NCBI RefSeq assembly: GCF_932294415.1
Contig: NC_065535.1
Span: 92,830,862 to 92,894,861 of the forward strand
From: Quercus robur
Taxonomy: Eukaryota > Streptophyta > Magnoliopsida > Fagales > Fagaceae
Length of the DNA stretch: 64,000 nt
Direction: 5' to 3'
A program made the translations under genes and the position numbers. Positions 24,061-36,644 of this stretch are shown here, piece by piece. The stretch's first letter is position 1, and each line of letters begins with the position of its first letter. The notes beneath the pieces are model-generated. The model was not told the DNA's origin and made no database searches. It was given only the letters and a program-made list of their open reading frames with translations.

Positions 24061-24164
24061 AGTATTAGAGAAAAAATAGTGAATGTTTACATTTCTACTA
24101 CTCACAACTCGCCACAAAGCAAGTTTATGGCAAAAATTATGATTTTTTTTGCAGTATTAACATT

Positions 24165-24655
24165 TCTCATACAAGGCTGGCTGAATAATAGATGCAATCG
24201 CTTAAAACCTCCAAATAAAAAAAAGGCCCCCACTTGTAAAAAAAATTATATATATAATATATTTATCTATATATTTTAATTTAAAAAAATTTAAGTACTT
24301 TTATTGGTCAATAAAATGCATTAAAAATGTTACATTGTATCCTAAACTGCACTGCACAATAACAGTGCACACAACTTGATAGGACAATACTGCAAATTGT
24401 TATGTGCACTATGAAGTCTTGTCCACAAGCCCCAACACATCACAAGGCCTAAATTAAGCTGGCCCCACACAGACCCACATTAATTAATAAGTTATCACAT
24501 TTTTTTTAATGCAAACTCTTACTTTATTGATTATTATAAATTATCACACTAATTAATAATTTAATGTATATTATATCAACTCATTTCTATTATAGTGATA
24601 CTAATTTATTGAACCATGTAATAAATTAATTTTTATTTGTGCAGGTTTAAACTTA
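24165..24655. repeat. Diverged direct duplicate of 34360-34985 (copy 1)
   Basis: Shared landmarks in the same order: an AATAGATRCAAT block, a TATATAATATATTTATCTATAT block, ACAGTGCACAC with ACAACTT, then GATTATTATAAATTAT and TATTGAACCATGTAATA. The copies are roughly 10 kb apart with scattered changes and indels. Confidence 0.6.
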
Positions 24656-25839
24656 ATATGGAGTGCTCAACCTCCCCATTTTTCTCATCATCTAGAGTTT
24701 CCTTCTAAGTTATTCTCAAAAAAAAAAAAAAAAAAGGTTTCCTTCTAAGTTTGTTTTCAAAAAGAAAAATACAGATTTCCTTAGTTCTATAAATATAGTG
24801 GAAATTGCTATTTGCTACGGTTCTTTCTAGCCTCAAATACATTTACAGGTACACGAAATTCATTGCTGCCAGAAATTTTTTTTAATGGATAAAATTATGT
24901 TTGTTAAATATCTGACTTCTCTACTTGACTTTGCTCTAACAGCGACAAATATATAGTTAATCGGGTGATTAACAAAAAGATAATGTGAAAATTATGTTTG
25001 TAAATAATGATCATAACACATTGCTTTCTCCTTTCTCTATATCTTAAATTTATCCTATTGTTGCTTTTTTTGAGAGAAAATTGATAGTAGACTTTGTGAG
25101 AGTTGTTGCCTTAGACTACAAGTTACATAAGTTTTACAAATTGATTTGTAATTAATCATAAAAAGTTAGTTCAAATATTCATTTATGAGTAATGATAGAG
25201 ATTCAACAAATTTTACTGCATAAATTTTACAAATTGATATATCACCAATCATATAAAGATACTTTAGATATTTATTCATCATTTGTTGTAGTGACACTAG
25301 TCACATTCATTGTCATGTTAGTTTACAACCTTTTGTAGTAAAATATGTAGTAACTTTTTAGTATTTTCCTTAATCTATTATATATATAAAATTGAATACA
25401 GTTCGTTTTAGTTCAAAACCCCCCTCAATTAGAATATATAATTTCATATACAAACATGATCATAATATATGTCTAAAGTCTAATACTAAAATATGTAATT
25501 CAACTAGTTGACACTTTTTTGTATTTCCAAAACATTCAATCTTTTAGATTCATATCCTCCTCCCCTATTGTAACTATCAAACTATTAAAAAAATCTATAT
25601 AAAAATACAATCATATTAATATATAGATATATATATATATATATATAAATTAGATTATGTTAAATTTTCCATATATTACACAGATTTCCAATTAATTATC
25701 ATGAATATTTGTGAATATTTTATAGTAAAATTGATACTGATTTTAGTAATTGCTGTCTTAAAAAGAGGCCCCCTTCTGACCACCAAATCAGATAAGAATT
25801 CCCATCTCCCATTCATATTACCATATCGATAAGGAAAAG

Positions 25840-26006
25840 TCTAGGACCACATAATTTTTCATAACTTTTTGTCAAAATTGTAACGTGGTAGAGTGTGATT
25901 GGTAAAGAAAAAATTGTTGGTCCATGTGTAAATGATAATTAACTAATCACAATCTGACACGTTAAAATTGTGGCAAAAAAGTTGTAGAATAATTTATGAT
26001 CCTAGA
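25840..26006. mobile_element. MITE with long TIRs
   Basis: The left end TCTAGGACCACATAATTTTT and the reverse-complemented right end TCTAGGATCATAAATTATTC remain similar inward for about 60 bases. The element is 167 bp and almost wholly inverted repeat. No target duplication was identified, so the superfamily is uncertain. Confidence 0.55.
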
Positions 26007-26350
26007 ATCACTCTATGGATAAATGTTCACCAAAAGTCTATTGGCTGTCACATTTATACCACGTTCTTAATTAACTCATGGTTGCCAATTAGCATAAGGG
26101 TGCTGGCAAGGCAATTCTACTTCAATTATTATACACCGCTAGGACCACAACATTTCATGACACGTGCCCTATTAGAGTATAATAATTTAGTAGGAGCATC
26201 CCCATGAAATATTTAGATGGTGGGTTTATCGATTTCGGTTTAGGCTGTGAGGTAAATTTAGAAGTTTTAAATTCAATTCATAAATAACACTATTGATTTA
26301 TCGGTTTTAAAAGTTCTTAATTCGTTATGGTATTTTTGGTTGAAATCAAA

Positions 26351-26610
26351 GTCACATATTCCTGGTGAATTCACCTACTTTCTTTTAAGTGAGGCTCAAG
26401 GTATCATGGGAGGTTTCTCACCAGAGTTCCTCAGTAGAGCTTATAAAATGAATAAGGATGAAGCAAATAAGCTCGCAAAAAGCCAAACTGGGGTTCTGAT
26501 AATTAAGCTACATTGAAGGAAAAACTATGCCTAAACCAAATGAAAGCTACACTAACAAATTGGTCTATAACATTGTAGCTGCATTGCCTGATATTCGTGT
26601 CTCATGTGTG
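26351..26610 (+). pseudogene. Bicupin exon 2 fragment
   Basis: A plus-strand piece matches the middle of cupin exon 2, from the GEFTYF region through the ALPDI region. It carries the same ACATATTCCTGG frameshifting insertion and the same TTTTAAGTG stop as the pseudogene at 7917-10711, which the intact gene at 29680-32450 lacks. It also has a further stop (CTACATTGA, near 26510). It lacks the MULE insertion. The two broken copies therefore probably share an already disabled ancestor. Confidence 0.8.
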
Positions 26611-26661
26611 TAATAAACACAAAACCACCAAGCCAATCTCTCCAATAGCTAGCTACACCTT

Positions 26662-26816
26662 ATGGCTAACCCTTACAGTCCTTTAGAAGTTGTGATTGAG
26701 TCTGCCCTGGGGTTGGAAAATGTAAATCATGTCACAAGAATGAAACCTTACGCGGTGGTTTACATGTGGGACGTAAAAAATAACCTCCGTTCTTCCAAGG
26801 AAATATCATTGGCTGG
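26662..26816 (+). pseudogene. C2-domain (SRC2/BAP-like) N-terminal fragment
   Basis: Reading from an ATG at 26662 gives SPLEVVIESALGLENVN then MKPYAVVYMWD. This resembles the start of plant single-C2-domain proteins, which bind calcium and phospholipid at membranes. Similarity stops near 26816, where a repeat beginning TAGGACACAAAAATAATAAT follows, so the domain is truncated. No continuation was identified. It could instead be the first exon of a decayed gene; the assignment rests on pattern only. Confidence 0.45.
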
Positions 26817-27360
26817 CGTAGGACACAAAAATAATAATATTAGTGTTTTAAACCGAGTTTATAATACATTATATAATCAGAGTATAACTATAAAATGGCC
26901 TAACATTTGTAAATATAGACTGGGGTTACAAAAGGGCCTAACTTTCATGTGTGTTCTAATAAATATTATTGTTTACTAAAAAAAAAAGATTTTTATCCCA
27001 CATTAGTTATGTGTGTCTAGTGTCAGCTATCTATAACTCTAATCTACAATTACAAAGGTTAGACCCTTTTGTAGTTGTACTCTGGTTATGTAATGTATTA
27101 TAAACCCAATTTAAAACACTAATATTACTATTTTCGTGTGTGTTCTAATAAGTATTATTGTTTACTAAAAAAAAATAGGGATGTTTATCCTACATTGGTT
27201 GTATGTGTCTAATGTCCACTGTTTATAACCTCAGTCTATAACTACAAAGGTTAAGCCCTTTCGTAGTTGTACTCTAGTTATATAATATATTATAAACTCG
27301 GTTTAAAATACTAATAATATTATTTTCGTATGTGTTCTAATAAGTATTACTGTTTATTCA
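26817..27360. repeat. Fold-back / tandem MITE-like repeat cluster
   Basis: A block of about 90 bases at 26825-26915 (TTTATAATACATTATATAAT) recurs inverted at about 27060-27135. That inverted version is repeated directly at about 27245-27330, with a unit spacing of about 190 bases. The phrase GTGTTCTAATAA(A/G)TATTA recurs at about 26950, 27140 and 27332. It looks like a fold-back MITE plus a tandem duplication of one arm. Confidence 0.6.
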
Positions 27361-28971
27361 AAAAAAAAAAAAAAAAGCTCGAGAAGATGCAAGCTTTAAC
27401 ATGACACTCAAACAAGAAATAAAGAAAGCCATGGTAGGACATGAAATAGACGCACATTTAAACAAGAAGAAGAAGTTTATTAATAAAACAACACAGAATG
27501 TACGTGGAAAACCCTAGATAAGGGATAAAAAACCACGAACATGGTTGAATACAAAGACAGGTATCAAGTCATCATATTCTCTCTCTTTTGGATCTTTTCA
27601 CAGCTATGATATTATTTGCTGACTAAAGGATAAGAGCTACGCCAACGTAGCATTGGAACTCGTAAGTAGGTAGCTTTACCATTGCTTGGGAGATAAGTCT
27701 TGGACATTGAGGGGGATATCAGGAGTACTGTGATCGGTACACATGTTCCTAAGGTGACTCATGGTGCACTCAACTAATAAGGGGTGTCCTCATAGCCTCT
27801 GACCTTAGAAAGTCACTATCTCCATTTTTGTGAGTGCTTGAGTACCATGCCAGGTGTAAATCTTACTTCCTTCCCAAGGTAGTCACGCCTTTAGCATGGA
27901 CCAAGACAAACTCTCTTAGCCAACACCTATTCTGCTCCCTTCCCTCACAGTTGCTCCACATGTAGAGTCTAGATTCAACCACTTACGCATTCTCCCATGC
28001 CTTAGTAGTGTTATGTACATACTATGAATTGAAAATTATATCATGTCTAATCATATATATTCACTTGTTAATAAGATTTGCCACAAATGTAAGGTCTCCT
28101 TGATCGATCCTTTTTTTTTTTAATTGAACTTACCCGTTAAAAAAAGCCAAAACCAGTGGAATTATTCAGCATCCCTCCGACCTCTTAACCCAAATCTAAC
28201 CAAAAATCATGCTCTTATCGAGACCAAGTTTGAAGAGATGTTGAGATTTAAACTTATCCATGATTTTTATTTTTGAAAAAACCTTATCCATGATTTTATC
28301 CCAAAAAAAAAAATTAATTGAAATTTAAAAAAAAAAATCATCCATAATTTTCATTTGTAGAAAAATGTAAATTTCATATTATACTTAAACTATTTAAATT
28401 GAAATTGAAATCAGAACATATTTTCCCGAATATTCCTATCTAAATGAATCATTTGAGTATTTAGCAATAAATCACAATTCTGAACAACTAGAAACAAAAG
28501 TGAAGGTGGAAAGGAAGTAGTGTTATGCAATGAGCAGTATAATTTCTTTTCACCTACTAAAAAATTTACTTTGAATAAAATTATTGACTAAAAAGATGTC
28601 CTATTGCCTGTCTCAGATCATGACCAAGGTTTTTTTTTTTTTTTTTTTTTTTTGGTGTGTGGAATAAGTCTGTCTAAGGGACTCAACTAGAATAAAACTG
28701 CAGGATAGCAAAAGACAGTAGAGAAACCTGAGCATATGATAGACTTCACACCAAATTACTAAGAAAATCATCTGGAGTACAATCGTCTTTACAGTAATCA
28801 GACTTGAGCAGGCAAGCATCTGTGTAGACAGTTGAAAAATGGAGAAGGTAGCCCACATGAATTGGTAAGCCCTCTTGATCTAGTTGTTATCATTTTTTGA
28901 TGTATTAATTCTAGAATTTAAGTTTTCTCACATTTTCCCCTTTGGTTTTGCTATTTAGGTCTGATATAGTG
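27361..28971. other. Unassigned interval
   Basis: 27370-27990 is less AT-rich than its surroundings and could be part of a retroelement, but no LTR pair, PBS or conserved protein motif was found. Poly(T) lies at 28630-28654. No gene is supported. Confidence 0.35.
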
Positions 28972-29133
28972 TGGGTTCCAATTAACTTAAATAGTAAAGT
29001 GTCTTGTCGTCGAATAAAATATCTGAGATTTAATTTCTGCCTACACCAAAACCAATTGGTTTCTTGATCTGATGATAAAGAATAATTATCAGAAGATGAT
29101 GTCATAAGTTAAAATTGTCTCTAATAAAAAAAA
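28972..29133 (+). mobile_element. tRNA-derived SINE, plus strand
   Basis: Starts GGGTTCCAATTAACTTAAAT, with a degenerate RNA polymerase III box A region and a box B-like GAGATTTAATTTCTG followed by CCTACACCAAAACC. It ends GTCATAAGTT...CTCTAATAAAAAAAA. Same family as the minus-strand copy at 62738-62901. It is diverged from that copy. Confidence 0.65.
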
Positions 29134-29679
29134 GCCAGATGTTTTACATTTTATGGTGGAAAGATGCTACACCATAAGTATGCAATTAACTAATGAAAAA
29201 TAATATTTTTTGAAAAATAATTCTCACATAAAAAATTTATATTAATTTTATAGATTTTTTCATGAAAAGTATTTTTTTTTTAATGGAAAAATTTTAAAGA
29301 AATTAGACTAAAGGCTTGAATTGAATAAATTTGAAAATTAGAGACTCAACTGAATGAAAGTAAAGTTAAAAGACTGAAATGAATTTCAGTTAAACTTAGA
29401 AAATACAATTTGTATTTTAGCTTATAATATACCTTGTGTTGACCCTGAATGGAAAGGTTTTACAATTCACAAAGTTGTGACATATAAGTATGCAACTGCA
29501 ACTCCTCAAGTATAAGTGCTTATATAGCTGCTTCTTACACCACCAAAAAGAGTATACATCTTCTTCTTCCAAAGTAGAGAATATAGCTTATTCCTTAGGA
29601 GTTACAATTTTACATAAAAACATATATATTTTATTTTATATAATTAACCACACAGCATTATATTTGATTTGCAAGCTGA

Positions 29680-32450
29680 TTAATCCTCTGGAGGGATGAG
29701 GATTTTGCTCTTTCCGATATTTGACTTGAAAAGTTCCCCAAACTCTGCGGAAACATTGAGGGAAGCTTCTACCACCCCAAGAGATAATGCTCCCCAAGCT
29801 GATTCCTTGCTAGATAAATCTTCAAAGGCAGGCCTGCAAAGAAAAAATAAATGTTAATTAAGTTTTTATGTGAATAAGTATTATTAAACATACAATAATT
29901 ATATTATTAGACAGATCATATTATTGTACATACTTTTTTTTTGTTTGTCTCAATTTTATACTGTTCATCTATTATTATAAAATATATATTAGATAAGGTA
30001 ATATTCGATATAACCGTTAAGATTAGGTAAGTATAGTACATACCAAAAAAAAATTATAAAAAATTGTGTCTGACATAGAATTCTCCAGTATGAGATATTC
30101 AAGCTTGAGTAGAGAAAAATGAAACTGATGCTTACTTGCTAGTTGTTATTATAGAGAAATACTCCAGTCCATCACCGCCTGCAACTTTGGCATTAACAAA
30201 AAATTTTGGCACCACAAGCAAGTGACCAGGCTTTAATTCCGTGTCCAAGACTTGCTTACCATTAATGCCCACAATTTGAACCTGACAAGTTCCTTTCACT
30301 ACGTAAATTAGTTGAACTGAAGAATCAGTAGTATAAATTGGTGAAGACATGGCTTTAGCATCAAGTTTAACAAGTTTGGCAATCAGCTCAACTTGTCCAA
30401 GGAAAGGAAACTTGGCCTCAGTCAATGATGTGACTAGTCCAGCATGCTTGACATCAATATCAGGCACTGCAACATTGATGTTGTACACCAATTTGTTGGT
30501 ATTGTCTTTGTTGGGCTTAGCCAATCTTTTTCCATCTTGAAGCTTAATTATTAGGAACCCAGTTTGGCTTTTTGCAAGCTTATTTGCATCATCTTTGTTC
30601 ACATTATAAGCTCTGCTAATGAAGTCAGGTGAGAAACCTCCCATGATACTTTGAGCCCCACCTAAAATGAAGTAGGTGAATTCTCCGGGAATGTAAGACT
30701 TGGAGGTTTCACCCAAGAATACTATAACCAGTCCAGAATCTCCATCATTGAACCACCATGACACTGATCCCAGTACTACTGGTACAACATCTCCTTTCTT
30801 AAGTTTCAATACCACCTCCTCTGCTGTGTTAGGTAATACCATTCCAACTACTCCATCACTACCTGCACTACTTATAAGTTAATAAGATTTTTGTTCACAA
30901 ATATGAGAGCCCTTGTTACGTATATGGAATGGTACAGTAGCTCATGGATTATCGAAGCACAGAAACTCATGGATTATCCAAAGAAATAATATAAATTTAA
31001 CTATTAAACTAATTGTTGTCTTAAAAACTTAACATGTGAAAAATTGAAAATTTTAATCATGATAAATTATTAATTATTTCAAAAGATTAAGTTTATAAGA
31101 AATTATAAATTTAATCATTTAATCATTATTATTGCAACATCATGGAGGGGAATCTAGTTTAAATCTCCTCCCAAATTGTAAGCTAGTAATAGCCTAGTAT
31201 TAGGTTTTACTTTTATTCATTGTAGGTTTGATGGATGGAACCCAAAAATAATCTCGTAGTATCATAACTTAAAATAATTTTATTTTTGTTTATTTAAAAT
31301 CTAATATACATACAGACATATTATATATAAGATATAATCATTCAAATTATAGAAAATCTTAATAGATGAAAAAAAATTCAAGATTATAATAAAACACAAA
31401 AATGTTTTTTTGCTAAATATTAATATGAAAATATTGTTGATGTTTAATAAAAATATTAATTTTGATCATTTCAATATTGTCGTATATAAAATAAAAAATT
31501 ATTTTGTTGATAAAAGTATTGAAGGGAAGACAAATTGAAGTTTTTTTTTTTTTTTTTCTGATAAACAAATTGAAGTTTTTTTGTACAAAGTATAATACAA
31601 AAAACGTTGAATATGTGTTTTACACATTTAATTTAGAAAAGATGTATTTTTTAGAAAAATAAAATTTTCATACAATAAATGGGAATTTTAAAAAGCATAT
31701 GATGTCCGTGTAATATACAATATAATATTTTACTAACTATGGAAATGATAAGGATCCTTTTCCTTATTGGTTAGGAATCAAAGGATTCCTTTGATAAAGG
31801 TACTTTTTACTACATGTTAACATTAATTAATTTCCCTCTAATGCAAACATAAAAACTGTCATTAAGGGTAAAACCTTAGAGGCCCACCACTTTTTTTTTT
31901 TTTAGTAGAAAAAGTTTGCAACAAATTAAGTTCGCAATAAGTCATTGGTCTCATTCTTATATTAATATTTTTGTTATCATTGGTCTCATTATTTAGTCCA
32001 AAGTTACAAATTAAAAAAAGACAAGAGATGTAGATCTATTGTGGTTTTCAATTAATTTAAATGATATATAATACAATTTTCCCCTCTTCGAATAAGGAAT
32101 TGGATTTAAATCTCGCCTACACCTAGAAAAACTAACATTTTTTTTTTTAATCAATACTTATTGATGTTTTGTTCTAATAATAAAGTATGATGATTAGATA
32201 GCAAATGTCATACGTTTAAAAAAAAAAAAATTAAATGCATAAATATTTACTGACCTTGAAGAACATAACCAATTTTGGAAGAATCGGCATAGTGGGGAAG
32301 AGCAAAGCCGCGTGGCTGCAGAACAAGCTTGCCAGCACCGACCTTGGTCTCACGAAGTAAAGGGAATTCAGAACTTGACCAACTATAGTATGAGCCACCA
32401 TCTCCCTCGAATAACTTTTGGGCAAACTTTGGTGTCAAGTCAAACTCCAT
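29680..32450 (-). CDS. Bicupin protein, glutelin type-D1-like (11S globulin-like)
   Basis: Three exons on the minus strand: 32255-32450, 30136-30862 and 29680-29833. Donors are GTCAGT and GTAAGC, and both introns end TGCAG. The joined frame is 359 codons including TAA, close to the roughly 356 residues of the plant cytosolic bicupin family (Arabidopsis At1g07750 and At2g28680 type). The start MEFDLTPKFAQKLFEGDGGS is family-typical, without a signal peptide, unlike true vacuolar legumins. The first cupin barrel includes the HYADSSKIGYVLQG region across the exon 1/2 junction. The second spans about residues 205-340 (IYTTDSSVQLIYVVKG, then LKPGHLLVVP). No disabling change was seen. The function of this subfamily is poorly known; a storage-like or ligand-binding role is inferred. 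Intron 1 holds a truncated SINE. Confidence 0.9.
32041..32138 (+). mobile_element. Truncated SINE in cupin intron 1
   Basis: TGGTTTTCAATTAATTTAAA...GGATTTAAATCTCGCCTACACC matches the 5' half of the SINE at 28972. It lacks the 3' half and tail and lies antisense to the gene. Confidence 0.5.
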
Positions 32451-33889
32451 CTTTGTTTGCACTTCAATTAATGCCACAAAAAAAACCAAACATGTTCGTT
32501 AGTATTAATGTAAACAGAGAGCATACTCAATTTTTCCCCCTTTGGCTAAGCTTGATTCCAAATTCCAGTAGTAAGCAAATCGAGAAGACATAGCTTAACT
32601 AGCTACCTTTCAAAGTCAAAACTTAATTACTACTCTTCTAACCTAACTAATTCCAATAGTAAGCACTTGGTAGATGGGCTTGATGATTGATTTTTTAATT
32701 GTTAAATAATGAAACAATCTATAATATATATAAAAAAATGAAGAAGTTTGATTTTTGATTGTTCTCATACTATTATGTCACATAAACTTTGAGGTCTCAC
32801 AATTTTACACATCATAAATTTGATGTATTTTTTAATTGAATTTAAATTTTATTTTATATTTAAACCCTCTATTAGAATCTCTAATAACATATTTTCTTTA
32901 AATAATAAAATATATGGTTCCATATTCAAAGTTACAAACACAATCGTAAGAATTCAATGTCTAATGCTACTATGGTAGAATGTGTATTTTCATATACATA
33001 TATATTCACAATAAATTACAGTTACTATTTATAACTATCATAATTATTTTCTAATTTTTTTCATAAAAATCAAATTTTCATATTTAAAATAAACAAAAAC
33101 AAAATCATATTATATTATATTTTAATTTGTTCTAGGCATTGTATGGATTATTGAGTAATAATATTAAATTAAAAAAGAAAACAAACTAAGTGCCCTTACA
33201 CTGATTAATTTAAATAAAAACATATGGGATGATAAATTTTGAGAGATATTTTCAAATTTTGTAATAAAAATGAGGAAAAAAAATCATTAGATTGTTTTAT
33301 GTATGATTTTTTTAAATAAAAAAAATTACACCAATGTCTTTTGAGATTCACCAAATTACGCTACCTCAAATCGTAATTGAAATGACATGGCCCCTCTTGA
33401 GAATTGTATAAATGTTTCAGATAAATCTATTCCCTCTCACACTGCAACTTCTTTAACAAAATATTTCTGGTTTTTTTTTTTTTTTAATCTTGCTATATAT
33501 TTATATATCATTTCATCCAAATTTTAGGAAAAAATTTATTTTGTTAAAAAGAACTGTTCATTACGAAAGTTAGACAAACTTATTCCGTGATATATATATA
33601 TAAACGGTGATGAAGATGTGTCTCTTTGTCCATAATTTGAAGAGTTAGGTATATATTTATCTACAACATTTATACAAACTACAAATGAGCACGTGCCATT
33701 CATCAATATTTTGGAGAAATATTATTTTGTAAAGTCTTAAGAAATATTAAAATAGACAAGAGTCTTGAAATTCAACTGACACTTTATAGTATTGCCAGCG
33801 AATACATCCATAAAGATTCAATTATTATCCTACTTTCCCCATTTAAAATAAAATAAAAAGACACATTAGAGGATGCTAATGATTATCTA
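32451..33889. other. Cupin upstream region
   Basis: This should hold the promoter of the minus-strand cupin gene. It is extremely AT-rich with several TATA-like strings (for example about 32716-32736), so no single TATA box can be chosen. No other gene was seen. Confidence 0.4.
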
Positions 33890-34180
33890 CGACTCTGAGT
33901 GTGTTGTGCTAATGGAACTCGAAGTCAAAGTACCCAATGATGTGCTCCTATCCATGAATAAAGACTGTGTGTGTTGTGCTAATGAATAAAGTACTTTAAG
34001 ATGTGCACTACTACCTATCCATAAAAAAAGAGTGTGTGTGTATGTATTGCTAAATGCTAATGGAACACAAAGTACGTGAAGATGTGCTCCTATCCATAAA
34101 TAAAGACCGTGTGTGTGTTGCTAATGGAGGAAACTCAAAAATACTTGAATATATATGTGCTCCTATCCATAAATAAAGAG
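33890..34180. repeat. Imperfect tandem array, about 70-bp units, four copies
   Basis: Units contain GATGTGCTCCTATCCATAAA, AATAAAGA, a GTGTGTGT stretch and GCTAATGGAA. They are separated by about 65-75 bases and increasingly degenerate. Confidence 0.65.
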
Positions 34181-34359
34181 CTATAAATTTGAGAATAATT
34201 TCCACAGGAGAAAGTGTTGGCAGCATAAGAATTCCATACCTTTATTTCAGGAGAAGAGAACAGTAGCAAGTTTGCACTGCATTGAGAGAATGATGAGCAA
34301 TATAATGAAGTGGCCATATTGCTAAGCACTACATTTTATAGATAAGAACAAAAGACGCA

Positions 34360-34985
34360 ACTTGCCAGGCCGTTTGAAGCCGTTGAACAATAGATACAAT
34401 TGATTCAATCGCTGAAGCCCCAAATAAAATAAAGCCCCACTTAAAAAATATATATAATATATTTATCTATATATTTCAATTACAAATATAAAAAAAATTT
34501 AATCTTTTTATTGATCAATGTATTGCATTACAAATATCCCATTCTATCCTAAAAACAATGCATAGTCTGCTCACTATCACACTCTACAGTGACAGTGCAC
34601 ACTGCACACAACTTTATAGAATGATAGCCTTACAGTACTCAACTGTTGAGTATATAATATTTTATAATCTAAAAAAGTTGAGAAAAATTTCATAACTACT
34701 GCCCAAGTGCAAGAGATCTCTGCATATAGCTATTAGCTAGCCCCCACACACACAGCTACATTGCCTACACATTCACTAACCCAGTAACCCACCCATACCC
34801 AATGTATACCCACTCAAATTAACATATATATTTTTTTATGCAAGCTTTTACTTTATGGATTATTATAAATTATTACATTAACTAATAATTTGATGTATAT
34901 CATATTAACTCAATTGTATTATAATGATATTAATTTATTGAACCATGTAATATATTAATTTTTATTTGTACAAGTTTAGACTTTA
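34360..34985. repeat. Diverged direct duplicate of 24165-24655 (copy 2)
   Basis: Same ordered landmarks as copy 1, with extra sequence between the two halves (about 34640-34820). It lies upstream of the intact cupin gene. Confidence 0.6.
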
Positions 34986-35252
34986 AAGTATAAAGTAGTT
35001 ATGGATTTAGAAAATTTGCAATAACCAATTAGTAATTTTGCATCTCAAAAAACAAGAAAAATATATTTTAAATAAAAAATTTAGTAAATATTTAAATATA
35101 AAAAATACTCCACTTAAAATGTTCATTTAAAGCTCCCAGAGTTGTTGAGCCAGCCTGGCAACTTGTCCTTGGTTGAGGCAGTAGTCAGTGGCTCGCCTTT
35201 TGGAAGTGGCACGTAGTACATGCATCCCAATATCCATTCTCTCACACAGAAG

Positions 35253-36027
35253 CAAGGTCGGACTCAAGTGGGGCCCAAGGGCCTGGCCCTGGGTCCATAT
35301 TTTTTTTTGTCATTCTATATTTTATTTTTGTAATTAAGGCCATTTTTCGCAATCAGTCTAGCTAGCATAATTCAAATAGCAATTATCTAACCTAAAAACT
35401 TAATAAAAACAATAAAAATATTCACAATAATAATTGTATTTTAGCACCAAAAAAAAAAAAACTATTTTACCAACAAAGAACAAAAAAATCATGTGTTATT
35501 GGAGAAGCTAAAGCTAAATTTTTTGCAACTACAGTAAACTGGTATAAATACTAACTGATTGTAGCAAGTTGTTAAGAATAAAATACAATATTTTATTAAA
35601 ATTATATCTCTTCCTTCAATTAAAAAACTCAAATTTCCTCTCTTCCTTATGATTTTAATGAATTGTTTATATTATTTTAAATGAACTGATAAAAAAATAA
35701 AACATTTGATATTGGGTGTAATGTAAATTGAGGTGGTAAAACAAATAAAGTAGCTTTTTGAGCTACTAAAAACTAAAATTTTTAGTATCACTACTGTAAA
35801 TGCTCTAACTTCAAAAAAAAAAAAAAATTTAAAAAGTCCTAGCTCAATTTAAAAAAAAAATTTAAAATATGTTTTGAAATCAATAACCAAACACCCTCAT
35901 AGTATTTAAAAAAACATTATTTTGTTTTTGTTTTTACTTTGATTGGTAGATAATTGTATATTAATATATTTATAAATAACGATTTTTTGTATTTACAATT
36001 TTTTAATACTATATGAATGTCTGTTTG

Positions 36028-36064
<37 letters not shown>

Positions 36065-36105
36065 ATACTCTGCCCCGATAACTTAAAATTCTAGATCTGT
36101 TCTTG
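35253..36105. mobile_element. Decayed hAT relic related to the complete hAT element
   Basis: The left end CAAGGTCGGACTCAAG is followed by a GGGCCC-rich block. The right end, reverse-complemented, reads CAAGAACAGATCTAGAATTT, comparable to CAGGGACGAACGCAGGATTT of the element at 19178-23118. The right interior also shares TTAATACTATATGAATG. Flanks CACAGAAG and TATGGAAG are a poor 8-bp match. No transposase remains. Confidence 0.5.
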
Positions 36106-36417
36106 TATGGAAGTGGACTCCGCTCTTGTGAGTATCATTCCCATGTGAAAGGTGAATAGACCTCTTTTTGACAGTGGGAACTAAATATGGCATTCCAATT
36201 CTTTTATCTTTTGATTCCTTTTACACGTATTTCACTTTGTACTAAGTTGTACATCTTTAACTACTTGTCCACCAGTAAATTTAGAGAGGACAAATTAGAT
36301 TTAAATTGTGTCATATTTATTACTGTATTAAAAAAAAAAAAGTGGTTTCTAATTTGTTTAACTAATAAAATTTTTTGTTATAAAAAAAAATTTTTAATTT
36401 AAATCTCAACTATACAG

Positions 36418-36458
<41 letters not shown>

Positions 36459-36611
36459 CTTTCAGATGGTAGAACAAATCATCGTCCTAGTGGAAAGGAA
36501 GCCAAATATTTCAAATTCTTTGTATCTTAAAAAAATAGAAAATAAATAAATTTTATTGCCAACAGTTATGTTATCTATTGAAATTTAAGAAGTGAATGCA
36601 TAAGATTCTCA

Positions 36612-36644
<33 letters not shown>

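Larger units (their letters stand above)
23127..25839. other. Non-coding interval with small repeats
   Basis: No host gene was recognised. A C/G-rich patch near 23327-23365, with TGTCCCT near 23488-23494, may be the remains of another small hAT-like element. A near-perfect palindrome is centred on CACGTG (24035-24060). Two blocks (about 24165-24400 and 24495-24655) recur in direct orientation near 34360-34985. TA repeats lie near 25620-25650. The frame at 23654-23965 has no recognisable domain. Confidence 0.4.

Noticed and set aside
29680..32450. True legumin (11S storage globulin)
   Set aside because: No signal peptide, only about 358 residues, three exons and no Asn-Gly cleavage region seen; fits the cytosolic bicupin subfamily better.
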